From Ianthella basta (lineage: Eukaryota > Porifera > Demospongiae > Verongiida > Ianthellidae), in NCBI GenBank assembly GCA_964019415.1, contig OZ025885.1, positions 6,291,444-6,355,443 on the forward strand: a DNA stretch of 64,000 nt, written 5' to 3'. Of this stretch, positions 22,940-36,200 are shown in pieces; the first letter of the stretch is position 1; each line of letters begins with the position of its first letter. Under the pieces are notes generated by a model. That model searched no databases. It was not told the origin of the DNA and saw nothing but the letters and a program-made list of their open reading frames with translations. Made by a program: the position numbers and the translations under genes.

Positions 22940-24077
22940 TAAGTACAGTTAGCTAGTTATATAGCTAGGTATCTAGCTAGATACGTATTAGCTAGCTAGC
23001 TTTAGTAGTCACTAAGTGCGATGGCCTTTGAATATCCAGAATGGAATTGCCACCATTTACAGCCTTGTACTAGTCTGTAAAGTGTAAGGAGTGTTCAGCA
23101 GAATGACCACTAAGACCCACTGCGATTCAGGAGGAAGAGGAAAGACAAATGGCAAATAACTACAGGTAGTTGTATTGAATAGGTTCTTTGGTAGAAACAT
23201 AATATTACTAGCTATATAGCTAGCCAGCAAAATTCTGAAACTGAAACACGAGAAGTTGTGTTGCCTTTGCCATCATGTTTTAGCATTTTTATCCCTTAAC
23301 AAGACTGTTACTTTTCTGATGTACAAGCACATGCCCACATGGACGGCACAGTAGTGCTGTCTGCTGTGTATAAGATCTGTATCCCCTGAACTGTAGAATC
23401 ATAGTTAGTTACTCGACCCTATAAACGTGTAGGGTTGAGTATCTATGGTAGAATGAACTCCCTCTCCTTACAGTGCATTATTATGAATCCAGTATGAACA
23501 TTTGTTTGTAAGGTCTTCATGAACAGTCAACTAACTCAACAACAACAACTATATGGTTACAGCTACAATAACAGTAATTTAACTTATAGTCAAACACTTG
23601 GGTTTACTATTAGTTAAAGGTTACTACGAGGTCAGGTTGTTCCATCAATTTATTTATTTCATCTCCCTTCCATCCCTTTCTATTTTAAGGGTTCATCTAT
23701 TCCAATTCATCTACGTTTTCTTTAAGCTGTTGCCAAAGCACCTACCAGAAATGTTCAAACTATATGTTGTGAAGTGTGATGCGTTTCAGAGTTCAGGCAA
23801 GAAAGTTGATGGCAAAGTTACTTGGCATGAGAATCAGAAGCGATGGTTGCTAGATCAGATTAAGACAAAGAAGCTCTGCAATGTTGGCAAGACCTTGATC
23901 TGCCTATTGCGCTGCATTGATAGCAGTCACAACACCTTCAGTCAAAAATGGATATCGACGTGAGGTAGGAAAGAGCGGGAAGGGAAAGTAGTGTCGTGTG
24001 TAGTGTATGTGTAGTGTAGTGTAGTAGTTGCATAGTTCATAATCTTGTCTTTTGTTCGTGTACACCATGGTACATAG
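22940..24077. other. Upstream region of gene II; possible 5' exon
   Basis: A frame from 23752 to 23963 (containing VTWHENQKRWLLDQIKT) could be a 5' exon of gene II or of something else; no clean donor supports it. The rest is unique sequence. Confidence 0.3.
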
Positions 24078-27000
24078 GACATCGCAAAATTTCCAATTGC
24101 TGCCAAAGCCGACAAGGTAAAGAGTGCAAGGGACACCGTCTCTCATACATCACTAGCAGAGATATTGGATGATGACTTCCAAGGACATATGCAGAGTGTG
24201 CAAAGTCTGATAGAGCAAGCTCAGTCTGATTTTCCTGAATGGGGTGTGGGCGGGCTTTTTGGAAGAACTGAAGAGAACAGCTGACAGTATGTTTGAGTGG
24301 CATCATTGCATGGTTCATACCGTACATGTACATAGGATCTGTGCTTGGGCGACTATTTCACTGAATCAGGCCGTTTGTTATGCAACCCCTGTGTCCTTAT
24401 TTTCAGTTGAAGACTTCAGAATGAGGTTTCGTAATGTTGAAGAAGTAACAGAGTTCTCCACATTGTTGGAGCACATTAAAAAAGGTGTGATTTCGTATAT
24501 GCCACATGTGTGCATGTGTTCATGAATGGATGCATTCATCGCTAGGGATGTGGATCTGCATTTATGCATGCACTTCTTGTGATCTCTACTTACTAGACAA
24601 AGAACTTGGAGAGGAGCTCAGAAAGAATGTAGAAAGCTTGCACAGAACTTTGATGGGTATGGTGACCTGATTACAATCATTTATAAGTATATGTGAGGTG
24701 TGTACAGTGTGGGGTGTGTACAGTGTGGAGTGTGTACAGTGTGGGGTGTGTACAGTGTGGGGTGTGTACAGTGTGGGGTGTGTACAGTGTGGGGTGTGTA
24801 CAGTGTGGGGCGTGTACAGAGTGGGGTGTGTACAGTGTGGTGTGTGTACAGTGTGGGGTGTGTACAGTGTGGGGTGTGTACAGTGTGGGGTGTGTACAGT
24901 GTGGGGCGTGTACAGTGTGGGGCGTGTACAGTGTGGGGTGTGTACAGCGTGGGGCGTGTACAGTGTGGGGCGTGTACAGTGTGGGGTGTGTGCAGTGTGG
25001 GGTGTGTGCAGTGTGGGGTGTGTACAGTGTGGGGCGTGTGCAGTGTGGGGCGTGTGCAGTGTGAGGCGTGTGCAGTGTGGGGTGTGTACAGTGTGGGGCG
25101 TGTACAGTGTGGGGCGTGTACAGTGTGGGGCGTGTACAGTGTGGGGCGTGTACAGTGTGGGGTGTGTGCAGTGTGGGACGTGTACAGTGTGGGGTGTGTA
25201 CAGTGTGGGGCGTGTGCAGTGTGTGGTGTGTACAGTGTGGGGTGTGTGCAGTGTGGGGCGTGTACAGTGTGGGGCGTGTGCAGTGTGGGGCGTGTGCAGT
25301 GTGGGGCGTGTACAGTGTGGGGCGTGTGCAGTGTGGGGCGTGTACAGTGTGAGATGTGTACAGTGTGGTGTGTGTACAGTGTGGGGTGTGTACAGTGTGG
25401 GGCGTGTGCAGTGTGGGGTGTGTACAATGTGGGGTGTGTACAGTGTGGGGCGTGTGCAGTGTGAGATGTGTACAGTGTGGGGCGTGTGCAGTGTGGGGTG
25501 TGTACAGTGTGGGGCGTGTACAGTGTGGTGTGTGTACAGTGTGGGGCGTGTGCAGTGTGGGGTGTGTACAGTGTGGGGCGTGTACAGTGTGGTGTGTGTA
25601 CAGTGTGGGGCGTGTACAGTGTGGTGTGTGTACAGTGTGGGGCGTGTGCAGTGTGGGGTGTGTACAATGTGGGGTGTGTACAGTGTGGGGCGTGTGCAGT
25701 GTGAGATGTGTACAGTGTGGGGTGTGTACAGTGTGGGGTGTGTACAGTGTGGGGCGTGTGCAGTGTGGTGTGTGTGCAGTGTGGGGTGTGTACAGTGTGG
25801 GGCGTGTACAGTGTGGGGTGTGTGCAGTGTGGGGCGTGTGCAGTGTGGAGCGTGTACAGTGTGGGGTGTGTACAGTGTGTGGTGTGTACAGTGTGGGGCA
25901 TGTGCAGTGTGGGGTGTGTACAGTTTGGGGCGTGTACAGTGTGGGGTGTGTGCAGTGTGGGGCGTGTGCAGTGTGGAGCGTGTACAGTGTGGGGTGTGTA
26001 CAGTGTGGGGCGTGTGCAGTGTGGGGTGTGTGCAGTGTGGGGCGTGTGCAGTGTGGGGCGTGTACAGTGTGGGGTGTGTGCAGTGTGGAGTGTGTGCAGT
26101 GTGGGACGTGTGCAGTGTGGGGTGTGTACAGTGTTCACCTTACCCTCCTTTGTCAATTTTCACTTCCCAGCTTACTACAGTTGGGAAGCTTGTGTGGACT
26201 CTTCCACACAACCTGATATTTATCGGTATATGACTGCACTAGCATACATTTCTTTTGAAATGTATGCAATCATTTCCATGTAAAGCTGAATAATGCTGCT
26301 CCAGCCTCCTTCTGCCAGTGTACAAGGCGCATGTGTGTGGTTGGAGTCACTATGCCATCCCTATATCTTTCTTGTTTTTTATGAAACCTTTTTTCTTTCC
26401 TGTTTCATGCTGTGTATGTAAGTATGTTTAGCTTTCTTAGTATTATGGAGGTCCTCATTCAATCTTGCAATGTTGTAGAAAAACTGAGTGCTATGCAACA
26501 AACAGTGGAAGGCATACAGCAAACAGTGGAAGGCACGCAGGAAACAGTGGAAGGCATACAGCAAACAGTGGAAGGCACGCAGCAAACAGTGGAAGGCATA
26601 CAGCAAACAGTGGAAGGCACGCAGCAAACAGTGGAAGGCATCCGTCGTAATATGGAGTTGCAGCCAACAGGTAACTACGTAGCTGTGAGTGTGTATATAA
26701 GGATCACTGCTTAACAACTACTGTATTGTAGTTCTCTCATTAGGGACATTAAGATTGTCTACATCTATCTACCATTTATCTGGAAACATCACAAAACATA
26801 AAAATATCATGTGATCCTATGTTCACGTTAAATTGCATGTTTGCATGTGTGTCACTTTTCTATGGCTAGACCCCTTGCTATAGCTAGTTGTAAGGATTTT
26901 GACCACCATGCTTTTCGCTCTTCTTTGCTTGTTTGCCATTTTGTGAGTTGAATTGTGTAGAATAGCGTCTTGTGTAACTATAATAATGCTTGCTGGTACA

Positions 27001-28877
27001 GCTATGGCTGTACCAGTTTCTGGGCGGCTAGCACTTACTTAAATGTAGTGCTTCAACTATTTAACTACATCCTCTGCCCTTACCCCAAACCAGCTCCAAC
27101 CATTGAGGACACAAAGGGAACTCTTACTGTACTGATTAAACATTATTTTACTACTAAAATGTTCATTACACCATTTTAAGGTTAATTTAAGGCTGTCCAT
27201 GCACATTTGCATAGAATATTCATGTGTATAAACAATTTCAATCTGAGCGCACCAAAGGTGTGTCACCAAAGGTCATTCTTTGTGTGATACGAATATACGT
27301 ATGCATATGGTTTAACAAGAAATGGCTCAAAGAGGAAGTGAAATGGTAGTGGAATGGCTTGAATTGAAGGACAAGGAAGATTAATCAAGTGAATATGAAG
27401 CATGTTTGGGAAACCTGAGCAAGGCTGTGTTATGCAGAGAATTTCTGGTCAAACATAATTTCTTGTCACCATTAGGTGGCCAACCCTTAGTCCACTACCT
27501 CCCTATGTGTGTGAAGTTCATCTTCCCTGTGACATTGTAATTGCCTTAATTTTGTTACATTGCTCAGATTAAGATGTGATTCATCCTTTGGTACTAGAAG
27601 GAAGTGTCATGGCTGGATCACACTTGTAGCATCTGAAAAGTGTGACTATTAACTGCACTGTCACTGCTTTACATGTTGATCTGTTAAATTTGTGGTAATC
27701 AATGTAATTACTCACACGAGCCTCCACCTGGGTGCGAACTAAATGCACTAAACATGGTAAATATAACTTTAATCAACAACATAGTTTTTTATCAGACCTA
27801 ATGACTAATGAAATGGTAACACAGCCTGTCAGATTCATAAGCCATGTTATATGCTGACTATATTTGTACATCACCATGCTTTGTGATCTAATAGATCAGT
27901 GTTGTCATTGATGCAGTATACTGGACCATAGTCACTTACCCCACAATGCAACAGCATGAATGACTTTTACATTGCTGCATAGGGCTAGCTAGTCCTTGGC
28001 TAACCAATTGAAAGTACGAAGTTCTAGTGAGAAGTAATGGCAACACATGTGCAGTTGCCTTGAGTTCTCTCTTTCTGATGGGCTTCATTAATTTGGATTG
28101 TGCCAGCTAGACTTCACCCAACTTTGTCACTCAACTTGAGGCCTATATAGTATCCCCAGACCATAATCTTTTGCGGAGGCAAAGTTGCCATACTATTCCA
28201 TACTAAAGTGGGCCAATCTACTGATTAATTTTTAATACGTCTTTGCTTACAGTATATTTGCCTCATCAAGATATTGCCAATTAGTCAGTTAATTAGTTTG
28301 GTTAGTCCAGCTTAACTCGCAACCCTTCTTGACATATAAGTGTACATAACATGTACCTAGACGTAACCTTTTCACGTGCATCCAATGGTCCTGTTGGGTT
28401 CCTTCTGCACATGCATATACAGATCCCACTCAACTCTCTCAAATCTGTGTAGTATATGACTAACTGGCAAGCTGTGTATGGATGTGTATGTGTAGTTTTG
28501 CTTACTGAACAAATAATTGTCATCTTTCATTCTGTGGGGATTCTTCCTTGGTGTACATGCCCCCCCCCCCCCCCCCCCCCAGCCCCCCCGTCTTCAGTCA
28601 ACATTGCTAGTGGGAGCCAAATCCAGACCATGAATGTCTATATGCATGATGAACGTCGGCCTACTGGAGGTGAGTTGTGCTATCAACAATGTAGGTGGCT
28701 GTAGGCTGCCAGCAGAATCTAGTTTCTAGACAGATGTGCAGCATCATGGGGGCTTGGTTGAGGCAGAGGAGGGGAGAGGTGAATACTGATTAATTAAGTG
28801 TGGTCACGAAAGCGATGCAGATGTTACGTTTTATTAACAGGAAGAAAGCATGTCACATTGTGTCATTTCAGTGAATT

Positions 28878-28917
<40 letters not shown>

Positions 28918-31900
28918 ACGTGTGAAGACAGTGCTCTGATTGGGTTAGATAAGCGTGAAGCCCCAAGGACATTCTTGCAAGAACAGCCTACCAACAATAG
29001 TCCTCCTCAGCCTTATTCCACCTTCCGAAGTCAGACAGATCCTCTGGACATAGGGTTCCAGGGGTCACCTAATGGACCTCCATCAGAGAGCTGGGTGCAA
29101 GTAGGCGAGAAAGTAGAGAGTGTGGTTCGGCAGCGGAAAGCCCATCAAAAAGGCCCATCTGTGCCATCCCAGGACATGAGTCCACTCAAAGGTAAGAGTA
29201 GCTATATATACTGTGATTGTACTGATAGGATACAGTTGTATGTTATTGGACTGCTGCACAGTGGACGTGTTCTGGGCAATGTTTTTCTGATGTGTTTGCT
29301 TGTAGCTATGTGGTGTGTATGCTGTTATATCCGGTCAACTATATCACTCCTCCATCATCATGCCATCCTTGTAGGTAGCACTATCAGCAGTAGAATTCCC
29401 TGGTTTAAGTTGGCCTTCTTCTCTGTCTTGGCCTTCTTCTGTGTTGTGGCCTTCTGTTTTGTGTTTATGTGGGCCAGGCCCTTCTGGGATATGTCAGATG
29501 TAATGAAGGAGGAGCCAAGGGTCTCACAGAGTGGCAGCATACAGCCATCTCCTGGTGAGTGGGGGAGGCTCGGTGTAAGCAGCTGTGTGCAATGTATACT
29601 TGAGTGACTGCTGTTTCATGCGTTCATTTAGTGTACATGGGGAAGAAGGCGCCAGATGACAGGGATATGGGCATACAGTCATCTGCATGTAGTGGTGAGT
29701 GGGGGGGGGGGGGGGGGGAGTGGAGGAGAGGAAGCTCTGGATAGCAGTGTGTACGTAGTATTGTACACCTGCTGATTCATCCGTATTTTCTTTGGGTGAT
29801 AAGGGTAAGTGGTAGGCTAACATTGGAGGAGGTTGGTAACAAATTTGGTTGTGCAGTCCCTTAATTACATAACCACGTAAAAATAATATGTTGCACGATG
29901 GCTGCAAGCACCCACAAAAGGAAGAACACAAGTTAGTTATAACATGAATCCGTGGAAAATGACCGCCATTAACACATTGTTTAACATGGTATTTTTCATT
30001 CTTTAGCCCATTAGGGCCCATAAACGCAACTTTGCGTCAAGTATTTGTATGCGCTTAAGGCCCAATGACGCAGATTTGTGTCAAGACGAACTTTCCTTTC
30101 GTTTGGCTGCCAAGAACAGAGGAATGGTACGAACTTTTCACAGCACGCCTAGTAGTCATTTGGCCATCACTTCAGACTCTCACCGTCTCTTCTGGTCGTT
30201 CTCGTGCCGCGCAATCAAGCACCGAACATTTTGCGAAGTTACGCACAATTTTGGTGCGTGACCAGAAAGCTACCACGTACCATGTAGCGACAAGAACGAA
30301 TGCAGTCGGCTGTTGAACAAATAGTCCAGCAGCTAGAGCGCTCCTAGATCCTTTTCTGGGCCATGGAAGTGCCAGCAAGCAAAATACAAGAGTTCGCTTA
30401 CCGTTCTCGTCTTCTTCAGCTGTACACGTTTGCGAAGAATCTAGAGCTGGACCACGAACATCCCATAGCCTTTATAAGAAACAGCACCATGGAATGCAAC
30501 ACCCAATGTCAACATTTTGAGTGAAGAAAGCCAGGAAAGCCACGGAAAAGCTAGAGTACGGGGCTTGTACGTAGCTGCCATTTTTAAGTTGGGCTCACAG
30601 TACATGAGCGCGAAGTTCGAAATTGGGTCCTAATGGGTTAAGCAAGTGTATGCATATTGGATTATGGAATAATGTGCATGGTACAATCATTGCTGTATAA
30701 ACAAGCACATGGTTGGACCAACAAACGATGGTAAAAGGCAAGCTCATACCGTTTTAATAGGCATACTTCAGAAATTTAAGCGAAATTTTGGCATTACTAG
30801 AACCTCTTTTAGGTGAGTTCTCTCTACACCATTCGATTCCAAATGCATTGTTCTACATTCTTGTAGTACTGCATTGAAATAGCTCTGATCGTTTTCAAGA
30901 ATATAAAGAAAAACACCTTACCCTGTTTATATTTAAGGCACAAATTTGCACTTCAAACTTTGTTTTCTTGAAAACTTCTTAAGTTAATACAATGCAGTAC
31001 TGATAGAATGTAGAACAATGCTTACTGCATATAATGGTGTAGAGAACACTCACCAATAAGGACTTCTAGTAATGCTGATTTTTCGTCCCTTTCAAGTACC
31101 TCCATTATACTCTCGAACCCAGACCCATTCCACCCATTTATAAAATGGTGGAATGGGTCTGGGTTTGAGACTACCTCCATTAGCAGTACAAGCGGTCAGT
31201 AAAAGTTCCGGGTGAGTCATGTCCCTAATTGCATAATATTTGCTAAAGTAAAATGTCCACCACTGCAGTCAGAAGTGTTGAAGGACTTAAAATGATAGTT
31301 TTCCCATCAAGTGGGTCATTTGCTTGGATCTGAAGTTTCACAAACAGTTTGCTAAGTTTTTGTAATAGTATGGATCAGCTTACAGGGTGAGTTAGGTATT
31401 GGAAATTTTGAAATGTTCTTTTATCTAATCTTCGGTGATTTTACATGTCGGTTGCTACTCGGAGTGCCAAAGTGTGTATTTCTAAGGGGTTGCTCACTGA
31501 ATCAACGAACGGGAAATCCTTTGCTGCCACTGTGTGATTACTAGAGCTGTATAGGCAATATTAGTAGAAATATGCCTTGATTTTGTAACCATGTTCTGTA
31601 TTACGTGGTGACATTATGTAATGTCATCAAAAAGGTGCTAAAGGGAAATATTTAGCATTTATTCACACCTTCTATCCAAACTGGAGGTTCATGTTATAAC
31701 TACCCTGTGAATTTGGCAGCTTTTAGTTGTCATCCCTGCAGAAGGGGTGGCCAGTTTTGCACACTTCCCCGTGCTTCCTGCTATGTTTGCTTGTACATGA
31801 AGAAGCTCCCTTCTTCTACGCTATCTACTGCTTCGGTGACATAGGGGTATAGGAGGGGTAGAATTGATTTTAGATTAGTCTTCAGCAGCGCTTTTTGAAT

Positions 31901-32612
31901 GGTGTGCAATGTGTGCGGATACCTGTAAGATCAAGTGAAAAAGAGAGGGTCAGCTACATTACAGAACATTATAGTGTGAAATGTGTATAATTTCGCTTTG
32001 CGTACACTTGGTGACCACTGTCATGTGATACATGACCAACCTCTGCTCTGTATATAAGTATAGGTGGAGGATAGGAGGGTTGATGCCCGGAAGTAATTTT
32101 TTTCAGTGACTTAATTCAAACCAGCCTATATAATCATCCACCTAGCTTTCATTTCTGCATATTCAGAGAATTTCACTTCAGAGGGTGTGCTTTGTGCTTG
32201 AAGAAGTAGTGAACCTACATGTGTATGTGAAGAACCTCATGTGAAAAGGTCACTCACCTCTCCATCCTTCCCTCCCTCCCATTTAGATTTAAAATTGTAC
32301 TACAGTCAGAGTGAAGCACTGATGAGGGTTCTGCAGGAAGTGGTGATTGATTCCTCTGCAAAGCAGTGGCTTGAAGTGGGCACCTATCTGGAAGTTCCTT
32401 CTGCCAAACTGACAGAGTTGGAGGCGAATCATCCGGGAGATGTGAAGAAGAGATTGTGGGAGGTGTTCAACTTCTGGCTAAAGGGGAACGGCAAGGAGCC
32501 ACACACCCTTGGGACACTAGCACAAGCCATAAAAATGTCCAAGCTCCCAAATGCAGCAGAGAATCTCCTCAAGCGTTCAGATTTATGCAAGGAGCATGCC
32601 AGTACAGAGTGA
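24078..32612 (+). CDS. Gene II, short form: coiled coil, membrane segment, C-terminal death domain
   Basis: Exons with consistent phases: 24078-24243, 24407-24484, 24597-24656, 26441-26670, 28598-28669 (or starting at 28583), 28928-29191, 29375-29554, 29632-29694, 32287-32612. Exon 26441-26670 encodes seven-residue units (QTVEGIQ/QTVEGTQ), a likely coiled coil. Exon 29375-29554 has one strong hydrophobic segment, KLAFFSVLAFFCVVAFCFVF. The last exon has a death-domain pattern: WLEVGTYLEVP, LTELEANHPGD, LWEVFNFWLKG, LGTLAQAIK; its stop is at 32610-32612. Death domains recruit partners by homotypic contacts (known). From 26670 to 32287 every junction is phase 1, so exons could be skipped without shifting the frame. 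The join 24656 to 26441 is not phase-consistent, so an exon is missing there. The 5' end is unproven. Confidence 0.65.
24694..26131. repeat. 16-bp minisatellite array 3
   Basis: About 90 units of GTGTACAGTGTGGGGY, with GTGCAG, GAGATG and GGTG variants and local higher-order blocks. It lies in the intron before the heptad exon of gene II, the same relative position as array 1 in gene I. Confidence 0.97.
26495..26643 (+). repeat. 21-bp coding minisatellite in gene II
   Basis: Seven units of CAAACAGTGGAAGGCATACA-type sequence, alternating ATACAG and ACGCAG, each exactly seven codons. Unrelated in sequence to the 21-bp unit of gene I, although the flanking exon is homologous. Confidence 0.93.
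26671..28597. other. Intron of gene II
   Basis: No further gene seen. It ends with a poly-C run of about 21 bases (28560-28580) directly upstream of the exon at 28598. Confidence 0.55.
30003..30641. mobile_element. PiggyBac-like non-autonomous element
   Basis: The right end is TCCTAATGGG followed by TTAA (30638-30641). The left end is TTTAG followed by CCCATTAGGGCCCA; the ends are inverted repeats (CCCATTAGG). A TTAA target and CCC termini are typical of piggyBac; the left TTAA is degenerate. There is no transposase inside. Confidence 0.6.
30791..31075. mobile_element. 285-bp foldback MITE
   Basis: GCATTACTAGAA...TCTCTACACCATT...CATTGTTCTACATTCT...AGTACTGCATTG in the left arm recur inverted in the right arm, with TTTTCAAG and its inverse near the centre. 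Confidence 0.8.
31108..31171. mobile_element. 64-bp hairpin element with 11-bp TSD
   Basis: A stem of AACCCAGACCCATTCCACC and its inverse surrounds a 12-nt loop. It is flanked by TACCTCCATTA at 31097-31107 and 31172-31182. Confidence 0.75.
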
Positions 32613-33270
32613 CGTTTGTACTCCTTTGCGTTTAACTTAATTAATGAATGTGAACTCTAGTGGCCATAATCTTTCTTCGAGGACACTTGTCTGTACTGTA
32701 CAATTGATGCTACTCGGGGCTTGCTCCAATGATCGAGTAACAACAGTCCTCTTTGTGCCTGGGGAGGCAGTTGTGTCAGTGTGATTTCAACTACCTGAGT
32801 ATTGGGTAGTTTGTTGTAATCTGTATCAATAGCACTCCACCCTCCCACATACATATACATGACTGTTTAGCCTCTTAGCACACATGAACACAATTCTTTC
32901 ATAAGCTACATTTCAATCTACGTAGACATTCCTTTTGTGGAATTGCATGTGGTTATGTACAGTGACATGCAAACATGTATCTTATACACACTGTGGTACA
33001 TAATTATATTATTAATATTATATATAATGGGCCTTCTTGTGGGTTAGGGTTATTTAGGGTTGCTATGCACACACATTAATTCCACACCATACAACCCCTA
33101 TTATATGAATTTATAATGAACACTGCACACATCCCATGCAAACTATAATATACGCTAAATGTGTACACCAAATTACATGCATAATATACTTGACATTGTG
33201 CAGTAACTGCTTTATAATAATTAAATTGCAATGCTGATGTATACTGTTCTGCACTTCATCTCTCCTGCAG

Positions 33271-36200
33271 TTTCTAGTCAGAAGGATCTAGTGAGCAAAT
33301 CCACTTCTTCACAGCCACCAGCCAAGCGCACACAACACCCCCATGTCTGGCATCCACTGGAGAATGAGTTTGAGCGAGTCAAGGACACCTTCCTGAAAGT
33401 TCTTGAGGAGAAGCAGCTGCCCAGCCTCAGCAAACTGAAGGTGTACTGCTGTGACAGGTTACAAAGTGCTGAGTCTGAGGAGTTGAGCATTGCGGGGCTA
33501 AAAAATGCACAGAGCTATGAGGCCGTGGTGAAGATCCTTTTTCACATCCCGTGCAATAATTGGCTTAGTTTCTCTCTGCTGGAGATGATTCTGGGTTATT
33601 TCCCAGACCCACTTTCTGAGGTGAGACAACAGCTGGAGAGGTACAAGAAGCAATTGAAGGAGCCTTTGCTAGAAGCACTCGAACAATGTGAAAAGGTCAT
33701 GAAGCAAGCAGAGCCTCCTGCAGAAATGCAGAAGATCAGTGTGTGCTGCAATTTGGAGGCTGTTGGGATCACACCAGAAGATATCATTAAATACAGAAAA
33801 TTCCTAAGCATATACTTAAAGATCCCTCCACACCTACTGGCACTGGTCGCTTTCTGGTTTGGCTGTCTCCTCCTGGAGTTGTGGTTCCCAAAGGAGCTCA
33901 CTCCCCAAGTGGTGCGGAGAGTGGAGGAGGTTTGGAGGGAGCTGTGGAGGAGGAAGGTGGAGTGCATTGAGGTGGGAGACAAGCACTTCGATCTGCTACA
34001 GGTAGGTATAGATTTCTTCATAATGCTTGTAACTGAAGCTTCCTTGTTGCTGTGTGTACTTGTGTGTTCCATTAATAATTGTTAACTTTAGTAGTTTGTG
34101 TTTAGTTCTGACCTGATGGAAGTTCTAGATCTCATTCATGTACATTGTGGAGTCTCACTGTATACAGTAGCACTGTATACTTAAAATAGGATCAATTCAA
34201 GTGCATACATCATTACCCAAGAGGACATTTGCTACCGAGGTATAAAATGTCCTGTTGGTTATCTTATTAAGGATTCATCTCATTCCCCTATTTCTGTGTG
34301 TAGCAAAGCAATGAGGAAAAGGCTAACCTCATTAGTACAAATATTTTGGCAGCTGCAGCTGCTGATGCATGGCAGGACGTTCTACAGACCTTTGGTACCA
34401 GGCTGTATGAGGAATATGGCCGTCATGAGTCCCTCCAGTCGTGTGTGAGGAAGCACAAAGAAGCTGGCCATCCATCCCCAGAAGGACTTGGTGCCTTGGA
34501 GTGGCTTCTCCTCCACCACACCCCTGAGGTGGCTGAGAGGGAGGGCAAGGATCCACTGAATGTGCTCCTCACCACTGTGTTCATGGGCTGCTGCAATATG
34601 GTGCTGTTTATGATGACACTTGAGAATTGCCTGAAGAATGATCCACATCTGGAAAGAAGACTCCAGGAAGCATGCACAAAGTTTATTGGGGTTAGTATGT
34701 GGTGACGTAATGCTTCTGAGTCAGTATGTATGCTTGTTAACATCTTATAGATCCCGTTGCCATGGTAACGTGCATCCTAACGATGTTTCTAGACATCGTA
34801 GACACCCCAGGTGTTGTTTCGTGCCGTGGTCTATTTCATCCAGCTGTGTTCTAATTTGACACACTGTGTTTGCACTATGCTCTAAATACCGATTTAGAGC
34901 ATGGACGTGGCTTAGGCCTGTGGTCTATAGCAGAGACACTGCAGCTGTGATCAGCAACAGTAGCTAACGCCACAACATACGATGCACAGGTCGCCCGGCT
35001 CACTTGTTTCGTTGAGAAACAGGGTAAATCCACAATCTGGTTACGAACCAGAGCTGAGAAAGGAACTGGTTAGCTACAAGCTGGGAACAGGCTTTGGTTA
35101 AAGACACCACTCTGGGAAACGCTGTCGCTGACGTGACTGACAGTGAGTAAGCTTACGCTTAGCTGATGCGCCGCATCCACTGCTGACCTGTAGGAAATGT
35201 CCGCTGCGAGATGAACAACCCAACTTGAGACCTGAATCACTCGACGTTTTCTCCGTCACTGTAAGGAGTAGCTAACTACTTCCGGAAGACGCATGATGAC
35301 GCAGGGACAAGTAGGTAAACTGATTCGCTGCCGGCTCCTCACCCAATTATTTGGGATCTATAACACTTACTGTAAATGCTGACCAATCGATGTCTCTGAA
35401 GATTTAGACCACTCGGCACTCGGGTGCTTCGCACCCTCGTGCTTCGTGCTATAAATCTCAGAGACACCTCTTGGTCAGCATTTAACTATTACATAAATCC
35501 CTTAAATTGCATCTTCCTTTTCATTCTCTTTGCTTTCTCGATCAAGGCCCCGTTTACATTAAAACGTTTTTGCCCATATCCGTAGCAATTCTGCTGCATT
35601 TGCACCTTCCGTTTACATGCAAACGACTAGTCTGGCTTGCTAGACCGTCCCGTAAGCGCCCGGTAGGCGTGGAAGGGAAGGGACGGTCTAGCGGCAGTAT
35701 AGATTAAATAACACCTTTTCGACCAATCAGATCCGTTTCCCCGGAATCCCGGGTAATAGTATTCATTGACAATTGAAGAAGACCGGGCAAGCATGTGCGA
35801 TTAGTTCGGAGGCGGATCGTTGCTGCTGTCTTTCCGTTGACTCTGTATAGAACAACCGTACTACTTGGTTAAGCAGCTGGTGAGGCTCTCTCGCAGCTCG
35901 TAGCATTTAACTGCATGCCGAAGGCAGAGGCAATGAAGCTCCGAGCCTCAGCAAGGATTGTTACAATGCGGTAATGCGACTAAAGAGTACACTACCAACA
36001 CAAAAGGTAGTGCCAAACATTCCTCCATAGTAGTCCCAACAATGCGGCAAGCACTCGAATATGATGGACTTCCCATGTCCAGTGACTTGGCACCAGAATT
36101 ACGAACGTATCCTTACGGCTGATGACGCTCTTCAAAGCTTCCTTCTGACGGTCTCGTTAGGACCAACATTGACTTGCGCAGTGCACTCAAAGTGAAAGAT

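Larger units (their letters stand above)
29695..32286. other. Large intron of gene II with several inserted elements
   Basis: It starts with a poly-G run of about 18 bases (29701-29718) and contains the piggyBac-like element, the foldback element and the 64-bp hairpin listed separately. Otherwise non-coding. Confidence 0.55.

Noticed and set aside
9932..26131. CRISPR-like arrays
   Set aside because: Contiguous 16-bp tandem repeats without unique spacers; eukaryotic minisatellites.
28798..29607. Single continuous 269-codon frame across gene II exons
   Set aside because: It reads through a TG tract and two introns with good GT/AG sites; the split exon model has consistent phases and is preferred.
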